Positions 18,315 to 27,857 of a stretch of 64,000 nt of DNA are shown here, piece after piece. Origin of the DNA: Arthrobacter gengyunqii. Lineage in GTDB: Bacteria > Actinomycetota > Actinomycetes > Actinomycetales > Micrococcaceae. Location of the stretch: positions 2,914,001 through 2,978,000 of the forward strand of contig NZ_CP095461.1 of NCBI RefSeq assembly GCF_023022985.1. The letters are read 5' to 3'. The translations under genes were made by a program, and so were the position numbers. The notes beneath the pieces were generated by a model. The model saw only the letters and a list, made by a program, of their open reading frames with translations. It was not told the origin of the DNA and searched no databases. The stretch's first letter is position 1. Each line of letters opens with the position of its first letter.

Positions 18315-18503
18315 TCAGTGCCAGTGCGGCGGCCGCTGTTCCAGCAGCCAGGAGTCCCGGTCCTCGGGCTCGTCGCCCCAAGCACGGGGATCGTCCTCCT
18401 CGGCCTTGGCTTTGAGTACAGGCGGCACTTCTTCCTTCTGCGCCGCCGCCGGGCGGGGAACGGTTCCCCCGCTCGCGCGGCGGTGCGGCTTCCGGGGCGT
18501 CAC
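18315..18503 (-). CDS. small conserved actinobacterial protein, 62 aa
   Basis: A short acidic protein with a basic N-terminus. The C-terminal motif DDPRAWGDEPEDRDSWLL and the end RPPHW resemble a small actinobacterial family of unknown function, recalled from general knowledge. Its GTG start overlaps the stop of the helicase-nuclease gene (GTGA, 18500-18503), so it is translationally coupled to that gene and may work with it. No domain is recognised. Confidence 0.65.
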   Translation of the reverse strand: MTPRKPHRRASGGTVPRPAAAQKEEVPPVLKAKAEEDDPRAWGDEPEDRDSWLLEQRPPHWH

Positions 18504-21500
18504 GGCCGCCGGGCCTCCCGGTTTGAGGCGTCGGGATCGGTCTCAGGGTTGGACACGACCGTGCCGCGTTCCCTGATGCGGCTGCTGCCGTGCGCTACCG
18601 GCGGCATGCTGCCGCGGCGCGCCAGCGACCCGCTGACGGAGGCTCCGGCGGCACGGGCAGCCTTTTCCTCGCCCTCCTTGGGTGCGGGCAGGTTGAGGTA
18701 GCGTCCCACCAGATCCGCGCACGCCGACGGATCGCTGAAGACCTCGATGGTCCACAGCGGCATGTAGCGCCAGCCCAGCCGCTCCAGCAGCTGGGGCCGC
18801 AGGCGGCTGCGCTCACGCACGCTCATCGTCCGGTACCGCTCAGTGCCGTCGGACTCGATCGCCATTGGCACCGCGGGTTCACCGTCGGTGCTGTTGCGGT
18901 CAACAGTGGCCACGATGTCGATGGTTCCCTGGTAATGGTCCCAAACCTTGGCACCGCGGGCACGAAGCCGGTTGACGAGGTCCGCGACCAGCGGGTCCTC
19001 GTCCATGATCCCGCCGGCACTGCTGTCAGCGCCGCGGGGCGCCGAGCCTGTTTCCGCCGCATCGCTGCGCCGGGCGGCCGATGCGGGGGACGGATCCAGT
19101 TCCCGGTTGATGAGGTCGTAGAAATCAAGGGCCCCGTATCCCAGGCGTGATTTGTCCAGGTCCTCCGGACGGAAGCAGGTCAGTACATGCAGCCTGCTGC
19201 GGGCGCGCGTCATGGCGGTGAGGAACTTGCCCCGCCCGTCAGACGCAGACAGCGGCCCGAAGGTATGCAGCGCCCGTCCATGCGGGGTGCGTCCGAAACC
19301 GAGGGAGAAAATCACGCTGTCGCGCACCAATCCCGCCGCACGGTCCACGGGGACCACCCGGAAGGATTCCTTGCCCGGGGTGAAGAAGTCGGAGGCCCAG
19401 GGGAAATTGGCCATCTGTACCCGGATTGCCTCGGCAACGCGCACGGCGTGCCGCGGACTGGCCGTGACAACGGCCAGGGACTGGTGCGGGCGGCGGCGGA
19501 TGTGCTCAAAGACCAGGTCGACAACCCGGTTGACCTCGGCCGCCACGCTTTCGACGCCCTCGTGGTCTGCACTGGGCATGCCCGTGCCGTCCGCGAGGTA
19601 CTCAACGATGATCGGACGTTCGCCCGAGGAAATCTCGTCGCCGCGGGGAACCGTGGTCAGGCGGCCGTCGTAGAAACTGCGGCTCAGCTGGTTCATGAGG
19701 GCGCGGTCGGTGCCGCGGTAGACCGTGGACAGCGTCCGGGTGGGGAGGACCTCTGCGAGGGCTTCGTAGACGCTGACGAGGTCGTGCTGTTCCCCCGCCG
19801 GCCGGGACGGCTCAACGTCAATCGTGAAGGGCCGCGGACCGCCGAGCTGCCCGTCGCCGAACACAACCACTTGGGCAGCCCGTGCCAGGGCCGGAACCGC
19901 AGACTGCAGGGAGGTGGATTCGGCATCGAGCACAATAACTGCGTCGAAGGACCTGCTGCCCGGCAGTACCATGGGCAGGACCAGCGGGCTGGCAGCCCAG
20001 ATCGGCAGCAGTGCGGAAACCAGCTCCGTTGACTGCGCGCACAGGTCCGGAAGGGTCAGCGGGCCGCTCTTGATGGCGTCCCTCAGGGTGGCGGCGTCGG
20101 AGGGCGCTGCCTTCACGCCGCGGCGCCACCGGTCGGCCAGGGCAAACCGTACTCTGGAACTGCCGGAGGCAATGTGGGCATTGTCGGCCAGCCGGTATTC
20201 GGCTTCGAGCCGGCGTAGGCTGTCGCCGTCGGACATGGCCAGGTAGTCATCGCCGCTGATCATTGCTTCGAGCGCGGACTGCCACCAGGCAAGTTCCAGC
20301 TCGTAGCCAACCTGACGCGGCTGGACTTCACGGGCTTCGAGGTCGTCCAGCAGTTCGCCCAAGCCCTGACCGCGCATTTCATCCAGCAGGAGGGTGCGTT
20401 CGGGCAGGGTTTCCAGCGTTTCCCGGTCTCCTGCCAGCGCATCGAGCTGCTTCTCCAGCTCGTCCAGCGTCAGCTCGGCGAGGTTCGGCTTGGCCGGCGT
20501 CCCGTCGAGGATGCCGGTGAGGGTGTCCAGTTGTTCCTTGACGGTGATGTAGGACCGGTTGATGTCGGCCAGTCCGGTGGGCACCGAGGGGTGGCGCTGC
20601 GTCGTGGCATAGCGGCCCCATACGGCGCGCTGCTGCTGGACCTCGACGAGTGAAGAGTGCAGGTCTGAGATGTGCACCCCGGGACGGATGTACTCCTTGG
20701 CGACCCGCCGCAGGCGGGAACGGGTCATGGAACTCATGTCCACTGCGCGTTCACGCCGCCAGGACGAGGACGCCGTGGCGGAAATCAGATCGCTGACCGG
20801 ACGGTCGAAGATGTCCGGGGTGAACTTGTCCAGGCTTTCGCGCACGGCCACGAGCAGCTCCAGCTGCTCGCCCCACTGCGCGAAGGTTTCACCCAGCCGG
20901 ATCTGCGAATGCTCGGCCACTGCCTGCACCTGGGCGCGCAGTTCCGGCAGGTCCCGGGCCAGGCTTTGGGTGAGTTCGTAGGCCTCTTCCGTTTCCTTGC
21001 GGTTGAGAAGTTTGGCACCGAACCAGGGGCTGCTGGTGGCGGCACGGCTGAAGCTGCCCAATTCCGCGGCCCGGCGCAGCCGCCCGGTCAGCTCGGTGCG
21101 GTCCGTGATGCTGTCCAGGACGCTGCGCTTGAGCCGAACGGTGGTGGCGGGGGCCGGGCTCATGGACGTCAGTTCCGCAAGGGACTGCATGGCCTGGTAC
21201 GGAGAGCAGCCCCAGCGCCGGCGCACGTTGTGCAGTGATTTGACGTGGTCCCGCAGCTGGTGCCGGTTGGAGACCAGGACCTTGTGCAGGCTCTCCAGAT
21301 CCGGGTCTGCGGCCTTCTCGTTGCGGACGATGGCCCGGATCAGCTGATCCTTCAACTGCTCCTCAGTCAGGCCCGCATTGAGTTGGAGGACGGCGGATCC
21401 GAGGTGCAGGGAATCCAGTTCGGAGACGAACTGATTCAGCGTGCCGCGGCGTTCCGCCACGACCAGCACGGACTTTCCGGCATGGACCAGCGCGGCGGCG

Positions 21501-22408
21501 GCATTGAGCGCGGTTTGCGTCTGTCCGGTTCCGGGAGGCGCGGAGACCACCAGGGACTGGCCGTCCAGGATCAGGTCCAGGACGGCCTGCTGTTCGCGGT
21601 CGGCGTCCAGCACCAGCAGTTCATCAGCCGGCAGGCGGTCATCCAGGGGCGGAAGCGCGGGTTCCTTGGCGGCCGGGGCCCCTGTGCCCTTGCCTTGGGC
21701 GGAATCCATCAGGGCGCGAAGGATGGGATGGGCCGGATCAAGGGCGCTGTCCTCGGCCAGGTCCGACAGATCCGCGAAGGTGGAAACCAGGAGCCGGTGT
21801 TCGATGTTGATGCCGCGGACGCCGTCCGTGACGGCCCGCAGTTTCTCCAGGACGGGGTGCGGATCAAACCGTGCGGTGCCGTAGGCCAGGCGGGCCAGGG
21901 CTTCGACGTCGATGTCCAGTTCCTGTTCATGCTGCAGGTGCCGGACAAACGCGGGGTTCAGGGCTGCCTTGTCGGTTAGCTGCAGCTCATAGTCGTCCTG
22001 CGAGGGGTGCACGGTCAGCGAGACCGGTGTCAGCAGGACCGGAGCGGTCAAGGACTCGGGACGGACGGCGTCGTCGTCGGCATAGCGCCAGGAGGCGGTG
22101 CCCGCGGCAAGGTAGCCGACGTCGATCCCGCGGTCGGTACCCAGCTCGTAGATCTTGGCGCGCAGGAGGCGTCCGGCCTTCATGGCGGCTCCGTACTGCT
22201 CGGAATCGCGCAGCAGGGTGGACAGCCGTGTGCGGCGTCCCGCCAGCAGCTGGGCCAGCCCGGACGGATGCGCATGGGTCAGATCGATGCTGTTGGAGGG
22301 TGACGGGGTGAAGTGAAGCAACGTGTCCGATCCGGCATGCTGTCCCAGTTGCCCCAGCCACGGCAGCAGGAAGTCCGAGGCGTTGTCCCCGGGATTCTGC
22401 TCAGACAC
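18500..22408 (-). CDS. superfamily-1 helicase-like protein with C-terminal REase-fold domain
   Basis: A very large 1302-aa protein. The N-terminal 250 residues are DUF4011-like. A P-loop region at about 290-300 reads APPGTGQTQTA: the Walker A lysine is replaced by Gln. The motif II region reads VIVLDAEST instead of DEAS, while the late helicase motif FLTAMTRARSRLHVL keeps its arginines. Residues about 1140-1250 form a Vsr/REase-like domain (VWDHYQGTIDIVATV, AIESDG, LGWRYMPLWTIEVF). GTG 22408 has GAGGG upstream. ATP hydrolysis is doubtful; a role in nucleic-acid processing or defence is only inference. Confidence 0.8.
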   Translation of the reverse strand: MSEQNPGDNASDFLLPWLGQLGQHAGSDTLLHFTPSPSNSIDLTHAHPSGLAQLLAGRRTRLSTLLRDSEQYGAAMKAGRLLRAKIYELGTDRGIDVGYLAAGTASWRYADDDAVRPESLTAPVLLTPVSLTVHPSQDDYELQLTDKAALNPAFVRHLQHEQELDIDVEALARLAYGTARFDPHPVLEKLRAVTDGVRGINIEHRLLVSTFADLSDLAEDSALDPAHPILRALMDSAQGKGTGAPAAKEPALPPLDDRLPADELLVLDADREQQAVLDLILDGQSLVVSAPPGTGQTQTALNAAAALVHAGKSVLVVAERRGTLNQFVSELDSLHLGSAVLQLNAGLTEEQLKDQLIRAIVRNEKAADPDLESLHKVLVSNRHQLRDHVKSLHNVRRRWGCSPYQAMQSLAELTSMSPAPATTVRLKRSVLDSITDRTELTGRLRRAAELGSFSRAATSSPWFGAKLLNRKETEEAYELTQSLARDLPELRAQVQAVAEHSQIRLGETFAQWGEQLELLVAVRESLDKFTPDIFDRPVSDLISATASSSWRRERAVDMSSMTRSRLRRVAKEYIRPGVHISDLHSSLVEVQQQRAVWGRYATTQRHPSVPTGLADINRSYITVKEQLDTLTGILDGTPAKPNLAELTLDELEKQLDALAGDRETLETLPERTLLLDEMRGQGLGELLDDLEAREVQPRQVGYELELAWWQSALEAMISGDDYLAMSDGDSLRRLEAEYRLADNAHIASGSSRVRFALADRWRRGVKAAPSDAATLRDAIKSGPLTLPDLCAQSTELVSALLPIWAASPLVLPMVLPGSRSFDAVIVLDAESTSLQSAVPALARAAQVVVFGDGQLGGPRPFTIDVEPSRPAGEQHDLVSVYEALAEVLPTRTLSTVYRGTDRALMNQLSRSFYDGRLTTVPRGDEISSGERPIIVEYLADGTGMPSADHEGVESVAAEVNRVVDLVFEHIRRRPHQSLAVVTASPRHAVRVAEAIRVQMANFPWASDFFTPGKESFRVVPVDRAAGLVRDSVIFSLGFGRTPHGRALHTFGPLSASDGRGKFLTAMTRARSRLHVLTCFRPEDLDKSRLGYGALDFYDLINRELDPSPASAARRSDAAETGSAPRGADSSAGGIMDEDPLVADLVNRLRARGAKVWDHYQGTIDIVATVDRNSTDGEPAVPMAIESDGTERYRTMSVRERSRLRPQLLERLGWRYMPLWTIEVFSDPSACADLVGRYLNLPAPKEGEEKAARAAGASVSGSLARRGSMPPVAHGSSRIRERGTVVSNPETDPDASNREARRP

Positions 22409-22528
22409 TGGTGCCCTCTTTTCTGCACTTCCGCGCGACGTTCTTGACCAAATTGGCATACCTTCCAAACTATCGCTTCTCGCCGGGTTTGCCCTACATA
22501 GCAACGCGGGGACGAAGCAGGGAACGAA

Positions 22529-22559
22529 ACGGGGGACAGCCTGTACGGCTGTCCCCCGT
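22529..22559 (-). terminator. terminator of guaA
   Basis: A perfect 13-bp inverted repeat (22529-22541 and 22547-22559, 5-base loop) lies 7 bases beyond the guaA stop. On the minus strand it is followed by GTTTCGTTCC, a modest T-rich run. Confidence 0.85.
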
Positions 22560-22566
22560 GTTCAAT

Positions 22567-24156
22567 CTACTCCCACTCGATGGTTCCCGGCGGCTTGGAC
22601 GTTACGTCCAAAACCACGCGGTTAATCCCGTCGACTTCGTTGGTAATGCGGTTGGAGATGCGTGCCAGCAGGTCATACGGCAGGCGTGACCAGTCGGCGG
22701 TCATCGCGTCTTCGCTGGAGACCGGACGCAGGACGATGGGATGGCCGTAGGTGCGGCCGTCGCCCTGAACGCCCACGCTGCGCACATCGGCCAGCAGGAC
22801 AACAGGCATCTGCCATACGTCGTTGTCCAGGCCGGCTGCGGTCAGCTCGGCGCGGGCGATGGCGTCGGCGCGGCGCAGCAGGTCCAGACGTTCCTGGTTG
22901 ACCTCGCCGATGATGCGGATACCCAGTCCGGGGCCGGGGAACGGCTGGCGTCCCACGATCTCGGCCGGCAGGCCCAGCTCGCGGCCCACGGCACGGACCT
23001 CGTCCTTGAACAGGGCCCGCAGGGGTTCCACCAGTTCAAACTTCAGGTCCTCGGGCAGCCCGCCCACGTTGTGGTGGCTCTTGATGTTGGCTGCGCCCTC
23101 GCCGCCGCCGGATTCGACGACGTCCGGGTACAGGGTGCCCTGAACGAGGAAGCGGATGGGTTCGCCGGCAGCAGCTGCCTCGGCCATGATGGCGCGCTCG
23201 GCTTCTTCGAACGCGCGGATGAACTCGCGGCCGATGATCTTGCGCTTGGTTTCCGGATCCGTGACACCGGCGAGGGCTTCGAGGAAGCGCTTCTGCTCAT
23301 TGGCGACGTAGAGGTTGACGCCGGTGGATGCCACGAAGTCGCGCTCCACCTGCTCGGCTTCACCTTCGCGCAGCAGACCGTGGTCCACGAACACGCAGGT
23401 CAGCTGGTCGCCGACGGCACGCTGTACCAGTGCTGCGGCAACGGCGGAGTCGACGCCGCCGGAGAGCCCGCAGATCACGCGGGAGCTGCCCACCTGCTCG
23501 CGGATGCGTTCGACCTGCTCTTCCACAATGTTGCCCGTGGTCCAGCTGCGGTCCAGGCGGGCGCCCTTGAACAGGAAGTTCTCCAGGACGGACTGGCCGT
23601 GCGCGGAGTGCTTCACCTCCGGGTGCCACTGGACGCCGTAGAGCTGCTTCTCTTCGTTGGCGAAAGCCGCAACGGGGGCACCGGCCGTGGTGGCCAGCAC
23701 GTCGAATCCGGGCGGAGCTTCCTGGACGCTGTCACCGTGGCTCATCCACGTGTTCTGCTGTTCCGGCGTGCCCTCAAGGATGGAGCGCGGGCCTCCGACG
23801 GCGGTGGCGTCGGTGGAGCCGTATTCGCGCAGGCCGGTTTTGGCGACCTTGCCGCCCAGGGCGTTGGCCATGGCCTGGAAGCCGTAGCAGATGCCCAGGA
23901 CCGGAACACCTGCATCAAACAGGCCTTCACTGACTGCGGGGGCGCCTTCGGCGTAAACGCTGGAAGGGCCGCCTGAAAGGATGATCGCGGCCGGGTTCTT
24001 CGCCAGGATCTGTTCCGTGGTCCAGGTGTGGGGCACCACCTCGGAATAGACATCTGCATCGCGTACCCGGCGGGCAATGAGCTGGGCGTACTGGGCGCCG
24101 AAGTCCACAACAAGGACAGGGCGCTCTTCTATGGGAGGGGTCGCGGAATTAGTCAC
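22567..24156 (-). CDS. guaA: GMP synthase (glutamine-hydrolysing)
   Basis: A 529-aa GuaA converting XMP to GMP. The class-I amidotransferase domain has nucleophile Cys in [10 protein letters not shown] (about residue 88) and the late His-Glu in QWHPEV. The ATP-pyrophosphatase loop [15 protein letters not shown] follows at about 230, and the dimerisation domain ends in KPPGTIEWE. The start is GTG. It acts downstream of GuaB2, encoded 5 kb away on the same strand. Confidence 0.98.
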   Translation of the reverse strand: MTNSATPPIEERPVLVVDFGAQYAQLIARRVRDADVYSEVVPHTWTTEQILAKNPAAIILSGGPSSVYAEGAPAVSEGLFDAGVPVLGICYGFQAMANALGGKVAKTGLREYGSTDATAVGGPRSILEGTPEQQNTWMSHGDSVQEAPPGFDVLATTAGAPVAAFANEEKQLYGVQWHPEVKHSAHGQSVLENFLFKGARLDRSWTTGNIVEEQVERIREQVGSSRVICGLSGGVDSAVAAALVQRAVGDQLTCVFVDHGLLREGEAEQVERDFVASTGVNLYVANEQKRFLEALAGVTDPETKRKIIGREFIRAFEEAERAIMAEAAAAGEPIRFLVQGTLYPDVVESGGGEGAANIKSHHNVGGLPEDLKFELVEPLRALFKDEVRAVGRELGLPAEIVGRQPFPGPGLGIRIIGEVNQERLDLLRRADAIARAELTAAGLDNDVWQMPVVLLADVRSVGVQGDGRTYGHPIVLRPVSSEDAMTADWSRLPYDLLARISNRITNEVDGINRVVLDVTSKPPGTIEWE

Positions 24157-24211
24157 GCTTCAAGGATAGTCGCCGGAGCATCCGCGCCGCACATCCGCGC
24201 GGGCCGGTGCC

Positions 24212-24652
24212 TCAGTAGCGCTTGGCAGCTTCCGGATGGGCAGCGAGTTCCGCAAGGACCTGTTTGTGCGTGCGGCCCTCCACAATGAAGGACAGGAAGG
24301 GCACCACACCGCCCAGGGCGATCAGGATGAACTTCGAGAACGGCCAGCGCATCAGCTGCCACAGGCGGAAGTCAGCCAGCAGGTAGACCACGTACAGCCA
24401 GCCGTGGGCAATCAGCACACCCGTGAAAAGGTTCAGCGGGCCAACGGTGATCTCCTCGATCTTCAGCCCGTATTTGAGGATCATCTCAATGCACAACAGG
24501 AGAAGAAACACACCGGTGACGTAGGAAGAAACCTTGTAAAAGGTCAGGGCCGAGCGGATCTGGGCGTGGGTGCCGCCAAAGCGGCGCTTTTTCCGGCGCG
24601 GTTTCTTGGTTGCTGCGGGTGCCCCGGCGGGGGCCTGTCCTGGATCGCTCAC
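24212..24652 (-). CDS. DUF3817 membrane protein
   Basis: A 146-aa protein with a basic, Pro/Ala-rich N-terminus and three or four membrane segments between residues 38 and 125. The DUF3817 pattern is visible (FYKVSSYVTGVFLLLLCIEM, PFSKFILIALGGVVPFLSF) with a short hydrophilic end. The domain is common in actinobacteria and its function is unknown. Its ATG overlaps the SURF1 stop (ATGA, 24649-24652), so the pair is coupled. Confidence 0.85.
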   Translation of the reverse strand: MSDPGQAPAGAPAATKKPRRKKRRFGGTHAQIRSALTFYKVSSYVTGVFLLLLCIEMILKYGLKIEEITVGPLNLFTGVLIAHGWLYVVYLLADFRLWQLMRWPFSKFILIALGGVVPFLSFIVEGRTHKQVLAELAAHPEAAKRY

Positions 24653-25473
24653 TTCTGTACCTCACTGGTTGGGGCCGGCTGTCCGGAGACGGGGCCCTCG
24701 TCGTCGTCGTCTTCGTCATCGTCGTAGTACTCGTCGTCGTCCTCGAGGGAACGCTGGTGGGCATCCGCCACGAGGCGCCACCACAGGAAGACGGAGAACC
24801 CGGCGAAGACCACCCACTCAATGGCGTAGAAGATGTTCATCCAGTTCACCGAGGTTTCCTGGGGCTGCGCGTCCACGTTGACCACCCGCATGTTCCCGGT
24901 TTCCGGAGCCTCCCCGTCCACCGTGATCTCGTCAGCGGTGACGAACGCCGAGTACCCGGGAGTGTCCCAGACATTGACCAGTTCGGCGCTGGAAAGGCTG
25001 GGCAGGACGCCGTTCTCTTCGGGGGCCTGGGCGACGGGGCCTTCGGGCGGCAGCAGGCGGCCGACGACGACGGCGTCCCCGGACGGGGCGGGCGCAACAT
25101 CATCGGGCTCGGCGACCCAGCCGCGGACCACCGGCATAACCGCGCCGTCGGGGGCTCCGTCCACGGCGAACGCAGTGACCACCCAGTATCCGCGGTCCCC
25201 GTCGTAGAGACGGTGGTCAATCAGGACCGTGTCCTCACCGCGAAAGGAACCGTTCATGGAGACCATCTGGTCCGCCTGCGTACCCATCAGTTCCACCCCG
25301 GGGGTGAACACCTCGGTCAGGGGACGGACGTTTTCGGTTTCACCGGCGTCGGGCGGAAGCTCGCTCTCGGCTGTCGAAAACTGCCACTGGCTCAGGAGCA
25401 CGAAGACCGTGGAGATCGCGAGGGCAAAAAGCAGGGCGGCGATCCAGCGGGGTTGCAGGGCAGTTTTCAGCAC
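24649..25473 (-). CDS. SURF1-family cytochrome oxidase assembly protein
   Basis: A 274-aa SURF1 protein: N-terminal membrane anchor (about 10-30) starting with PRWIAALLFALAI and LSQWQF, an extracytoplasmic domain (residues 45-215) with GYWVVTAFAV and VVRGWV, and a second anchor (YAIEWVVFAGFSVFLWWRLV, about 218-237). SURF1 helps insert haem into cytochrome c oxidase. It ends in a strongly acidic tail (DDDEYYDDDEDDDD) encoded by GAC/GAT-type triplets, unusual for the family. Confidence 0.9.
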   Translation of the reverse strand: MLKTALQPRWIAALLFALAISTVFVLLSQWQFSTAESELPPDAGETENVRPLTEVFTPGVELMGTQADQMVSMNGSFRGEDTVLIDHRLYDGDRGYWVVTAFAVDGAPDGAVMPVVRGWVAEPDDVAPAPSGDAVVVGRLLPPEGPVAQAPEENGVLPSLSSAELVNVWDTPGYSAFVTADEITVDGEAPETGNMRVVNVDAQPQETSVNWMNIFYAIEWVVFAGFSVFLWWRLVADAHQRSLEDDDEYYDDDEDDDDEGPVSGQPAPTSEVQK

Positions 25474-25562
25474 TCCTTAACCGTACTTCGTCCCCGTGTA
25501 GAAAACCCAATGCCTGCTGTCCGCGGCCCCGGCGCTGACGCCAATGCCAAAGCAGGGCGCCG

Positions 25563-26093
25563 TCAGTGGTCAAAAAACACCAGCGAGGAGTTGATCAGTT
25601 CTGAGATCACCTCGGCATCATTGGCGCGGCGGAGCGAATCCCGGAAGGCCGGGCGGAACAGCGACCGCGCGATGGTGGCCAGGACCTCCAGGTGTTCGGA
25701 GAAGGCTCCCGCGGGGGTGGCTATCAGCAGAATCACTGTGGCCGGACCGTCCGAAGCACCGAAGTCGATACTGTGGCCGTAGCGGGTGATTCCCACGGCG
25801 ATGGAGGTCTGCATCACTTCCTCGCTGCGGGCATGCGGCATGCCGATTCCGCCGGGCAGCCCCGTGGCCATCTGATGCTCCCGGGCGTTGACCTGCTTCA
25901 GGAACGTCTCAAGGTCGCGGATCCTGCCCTGCTCATGCATCCGCTGTGCCAGCTGGGCCGCGGCGTCGGAGCGGTCGGTGGCCTCCATCTGGAGAATGAC
26001 CATTTCGGGCACCGTTAGCACGGCGCCCTTCTCGTTCAGGGAGAGTTCAGGTTCCACGGGCCGTTCCGGTTCAGGCCAGCGGAGCGATGTCAT
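25563..26093 (-). CDS. stand-alone PTS EIIA component (fructose/mannitol/Ntr type)
   Basis: A 176-aa single-domain PTS_EIIA_2 protein with phospho-accepting His near residue 86 in LPGGIGMPHARS. No EIIB, EIIC, EI or HPr gene is nearby, so it may act as a regulator, as EIIA-Ntr does, instead of in transport. Its start overlaps the glpD 3' end by 23 bases, with GAAGG upstream. The first 27 residues precede the usual domain start, so a shorter protein is possible. Confidence 0.85.
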   Translation of the reverse strand: MTSLRWPEPERPVEPELSLNEKGAVLTVPEMVILQMEATDRSDAAAQLAQRMHEQGRIRDLETFLKQVNAREHQMATGLPGGIGMPHARSEEVMQTSIAVGITRYGHSIDFGASDGPATVILLIATPAGAFSEHLEVLATIARSLFRPAFRDSLRRANDAEVISELINSSLVFFDH

Positions 26094-27795
26094 GGGCCTT
26101 CAACCGTGCGGCGTCAGCTGAAACGTCATCGGGCTGTTCCTGGCTGAGCCGCTCGGCTTCCACCCGCGCCTCATAGTGGGCCACCTCCTGCTCCACCCGC
26201 TCCGGACTCCAGTTCAGGATGGGTGCCATGAGTTCTGCCACGACCGGGGCCGCGGAGACGCCCCGGTCCCATGACTCGATGGAGATGCGGGTGCGCCGTG
26301 CCAGGACGTCCTCCACGTGCCGGGCGCCTTCGGACGTGGTGGCGTACACCACCTCGGCGCGCAGGTAATCGTCTGCTCCGGGCAGGGGCTCCCCCAACTC
26401 GGGATTGGCACGGATCAGTTCCAGCACCTCGGTGGCCAGTGAACCGTAACGGTTCAGTAGATGCTCCACCCGGACCACATGGACTCCGTAGTGCTCCGCA
26501 GTGCGGTGCCGGAGGTTCCACGCAGCTTTGTATCCCACCGCGCCCAGCAGCGGGATGGTGGAGGTGCAGCTTTCCGGAACCTTGTCGTCCAGGGCGCGGG
26601 CCGCCTCGTCCACGGCGTCCTTGGCCATGACGCGGTAGGTTGTCCATTTGCCGCCTGCCACGACCACCAGCCCGGGCACCGGATGCGCCACCACGTGCTC
26701 GCGGGACAGCTTGGCCGTGGAATCATTCTCGCCGGCGAGCAGCGGGCGCAGCCCGGCATAGACGCCTTCGACGTCTTCGCGCGTCAGCGGGGTCTTCAGC
26801 ACCCGGTTCACGTGTTCCAGCAAATAGTCGATGTCCGCGGACGTTGCCGCCGGATGTGCCTTGTCCAGGTTCCAGTCGGTGTCAGTGGTGCCCACGATCC
26901 AGTGCCTGCCCCAGGGGATCACGAAGAGCACGGACTTTTCGGTGCGCAGGATCATGCCGACGGTGGACTGGATCCGGTCGCGGGGAACCACCAGGTGCAC
27001 GCCCTTGGAGGCGCGGACCTTCAACTGCCCGCGGTCGGTGACCATGGCCTGGGTTTCGTCGGTCCACACACCGGTGGCGTTGACCACCTGGCGGGCGAAC
27101 ACATCGAATTCCCGGCCGGTCTCGGAATCCTTCACCCGGGCGCCAACCACGCGCTCGCCCTCCCGCAGGAAGTCCACCACGGACACCCGGTTGGCCACGG
27201 TGGCGCCGTAATGCGCCGCGGTGCGGACCATGTTGGCCACATAGCGGGCGTCATCCACCTGGGCATCGTAGTAGCGGATGGAGCCGATCATGGCGTCATC
27301 CTTCAGGCTGGGCGCGGCCCGGAGCGTGGCCTTCTTGCTGAGGTGCTTGTGCACGGGAACCCCGCGGGAATTACCCGAGGTCAGCCCCATGGTGTCGTAC
27401 AGCATGATGCCGGCGCCCACGTAGGGCCGCTCGTAGAACCGGTGTGTCAGCGGGTACAAGAACGGCACGGGCTTGACCAGATGGGGAGCGATCCGCTGGA
27501 TCAGCAGACCGCGCTCCTTGAGGGCTTCGGCAACGAGCGCAAAGTCCAGCATCTCCAGGTAGCGCAAACCGCCGTGGATGAGCTTGGAGGAACGCGACGA
27601 GGTGCCCGACGCCCAGTCCCGGGCCTCGACCATGCCCACCTTGAGTCCCCGGGTGACCGCGTCCAGAGCGGCACCGGCACCCACCACGCCGCCTCCGACG
27701 ATCAGGATGTCCAGTTGCCGGCCAGGTTCCGCGGTGGACCGCAGCGCGGCCAGGGCGTCCTCCCGGTATTCCGGGCTGAGTGCATCTTTGCTCAT
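26071..27795 (-). CDS. glpD: FAD-dependent glycerol-3-phosphate dehydrogenase
   Basis: A 574-aa GlpD oxidising glycerol-3-phosphate to DHAP and passing electrons to quinone at the membrane. FAD-binding GGGVVGAGAALDAVTRG starts at residue 34; SSRSSKLIHGGLRYLE and GGKWTTYRVMAKDAVDEA are family hallmarks. The C-terminal cap domain is complete. ATG 27795 lies 9 bases after AGAGAGGA; the TTG two codons earlier is less likely. It overlaps the PTS EIIA gene, suggesting that the kinase-phosphate relay and glycerol use are linked. Confidence 0.96.
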   Translation of the reverse strand: MSKDALSPEYREDALAALRSTAEPGRQLDILIVGGGVVGAGAALDAVTRGLKVGMVEARDWASGTSSRSSKLIHGGLRYLEMLDFALVAEALKERGLLIQRIAPHLVKPVPFLYPLTHRFYERPYVGAGIMLYDTMGLTSGNSRGVPVHKHLSKKATLRAAPSLKDDAMIGSIRYYDAQVDDARYVANMVRTAAHYGATVANRVSVVDFLREGERVVGARVKDSETGREFDVFARQVVNATGVWTDETQAMVTDRGQLKVRASKGVHLVVPRDRIQSTVGMILRTEKSVLFVIPWGRHWIVGTTDTDWNLDKAHPAATSADIDYLLEHVNRVLKTPLTREDVEGVYAGLRPLLAGENDSTAKLSREHVVAHPVPGLVVVAGGKWTTYRVMAKDAVDEAARALDDKVPESCTSTIPLLGAVGYKAAWNLRHRTAEHYGVHVVRVEHLLNRYGSLATEVLELIRANPELGEPLPGADDYLRAEVVYATTSEGARHVEDVLARRTRISIESWDRGVSAAPVVAELMAPILNWSPERVEQEVAHYEARVEAERLSQEQPDDVSADAARLKAHDIAPLA

Positions 27796-27857
27796 GGTCA
27801 AGATTCCTCTCTGGGACCCGCCGGTCGCGCTGCGTCCTTTGCAGCCACTCTAGGGAA

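Noticed and set aside
22741..23976. 411-aa plus-strand open frame
   Set aside because: Antisense to guaA, with no recognisable domain.
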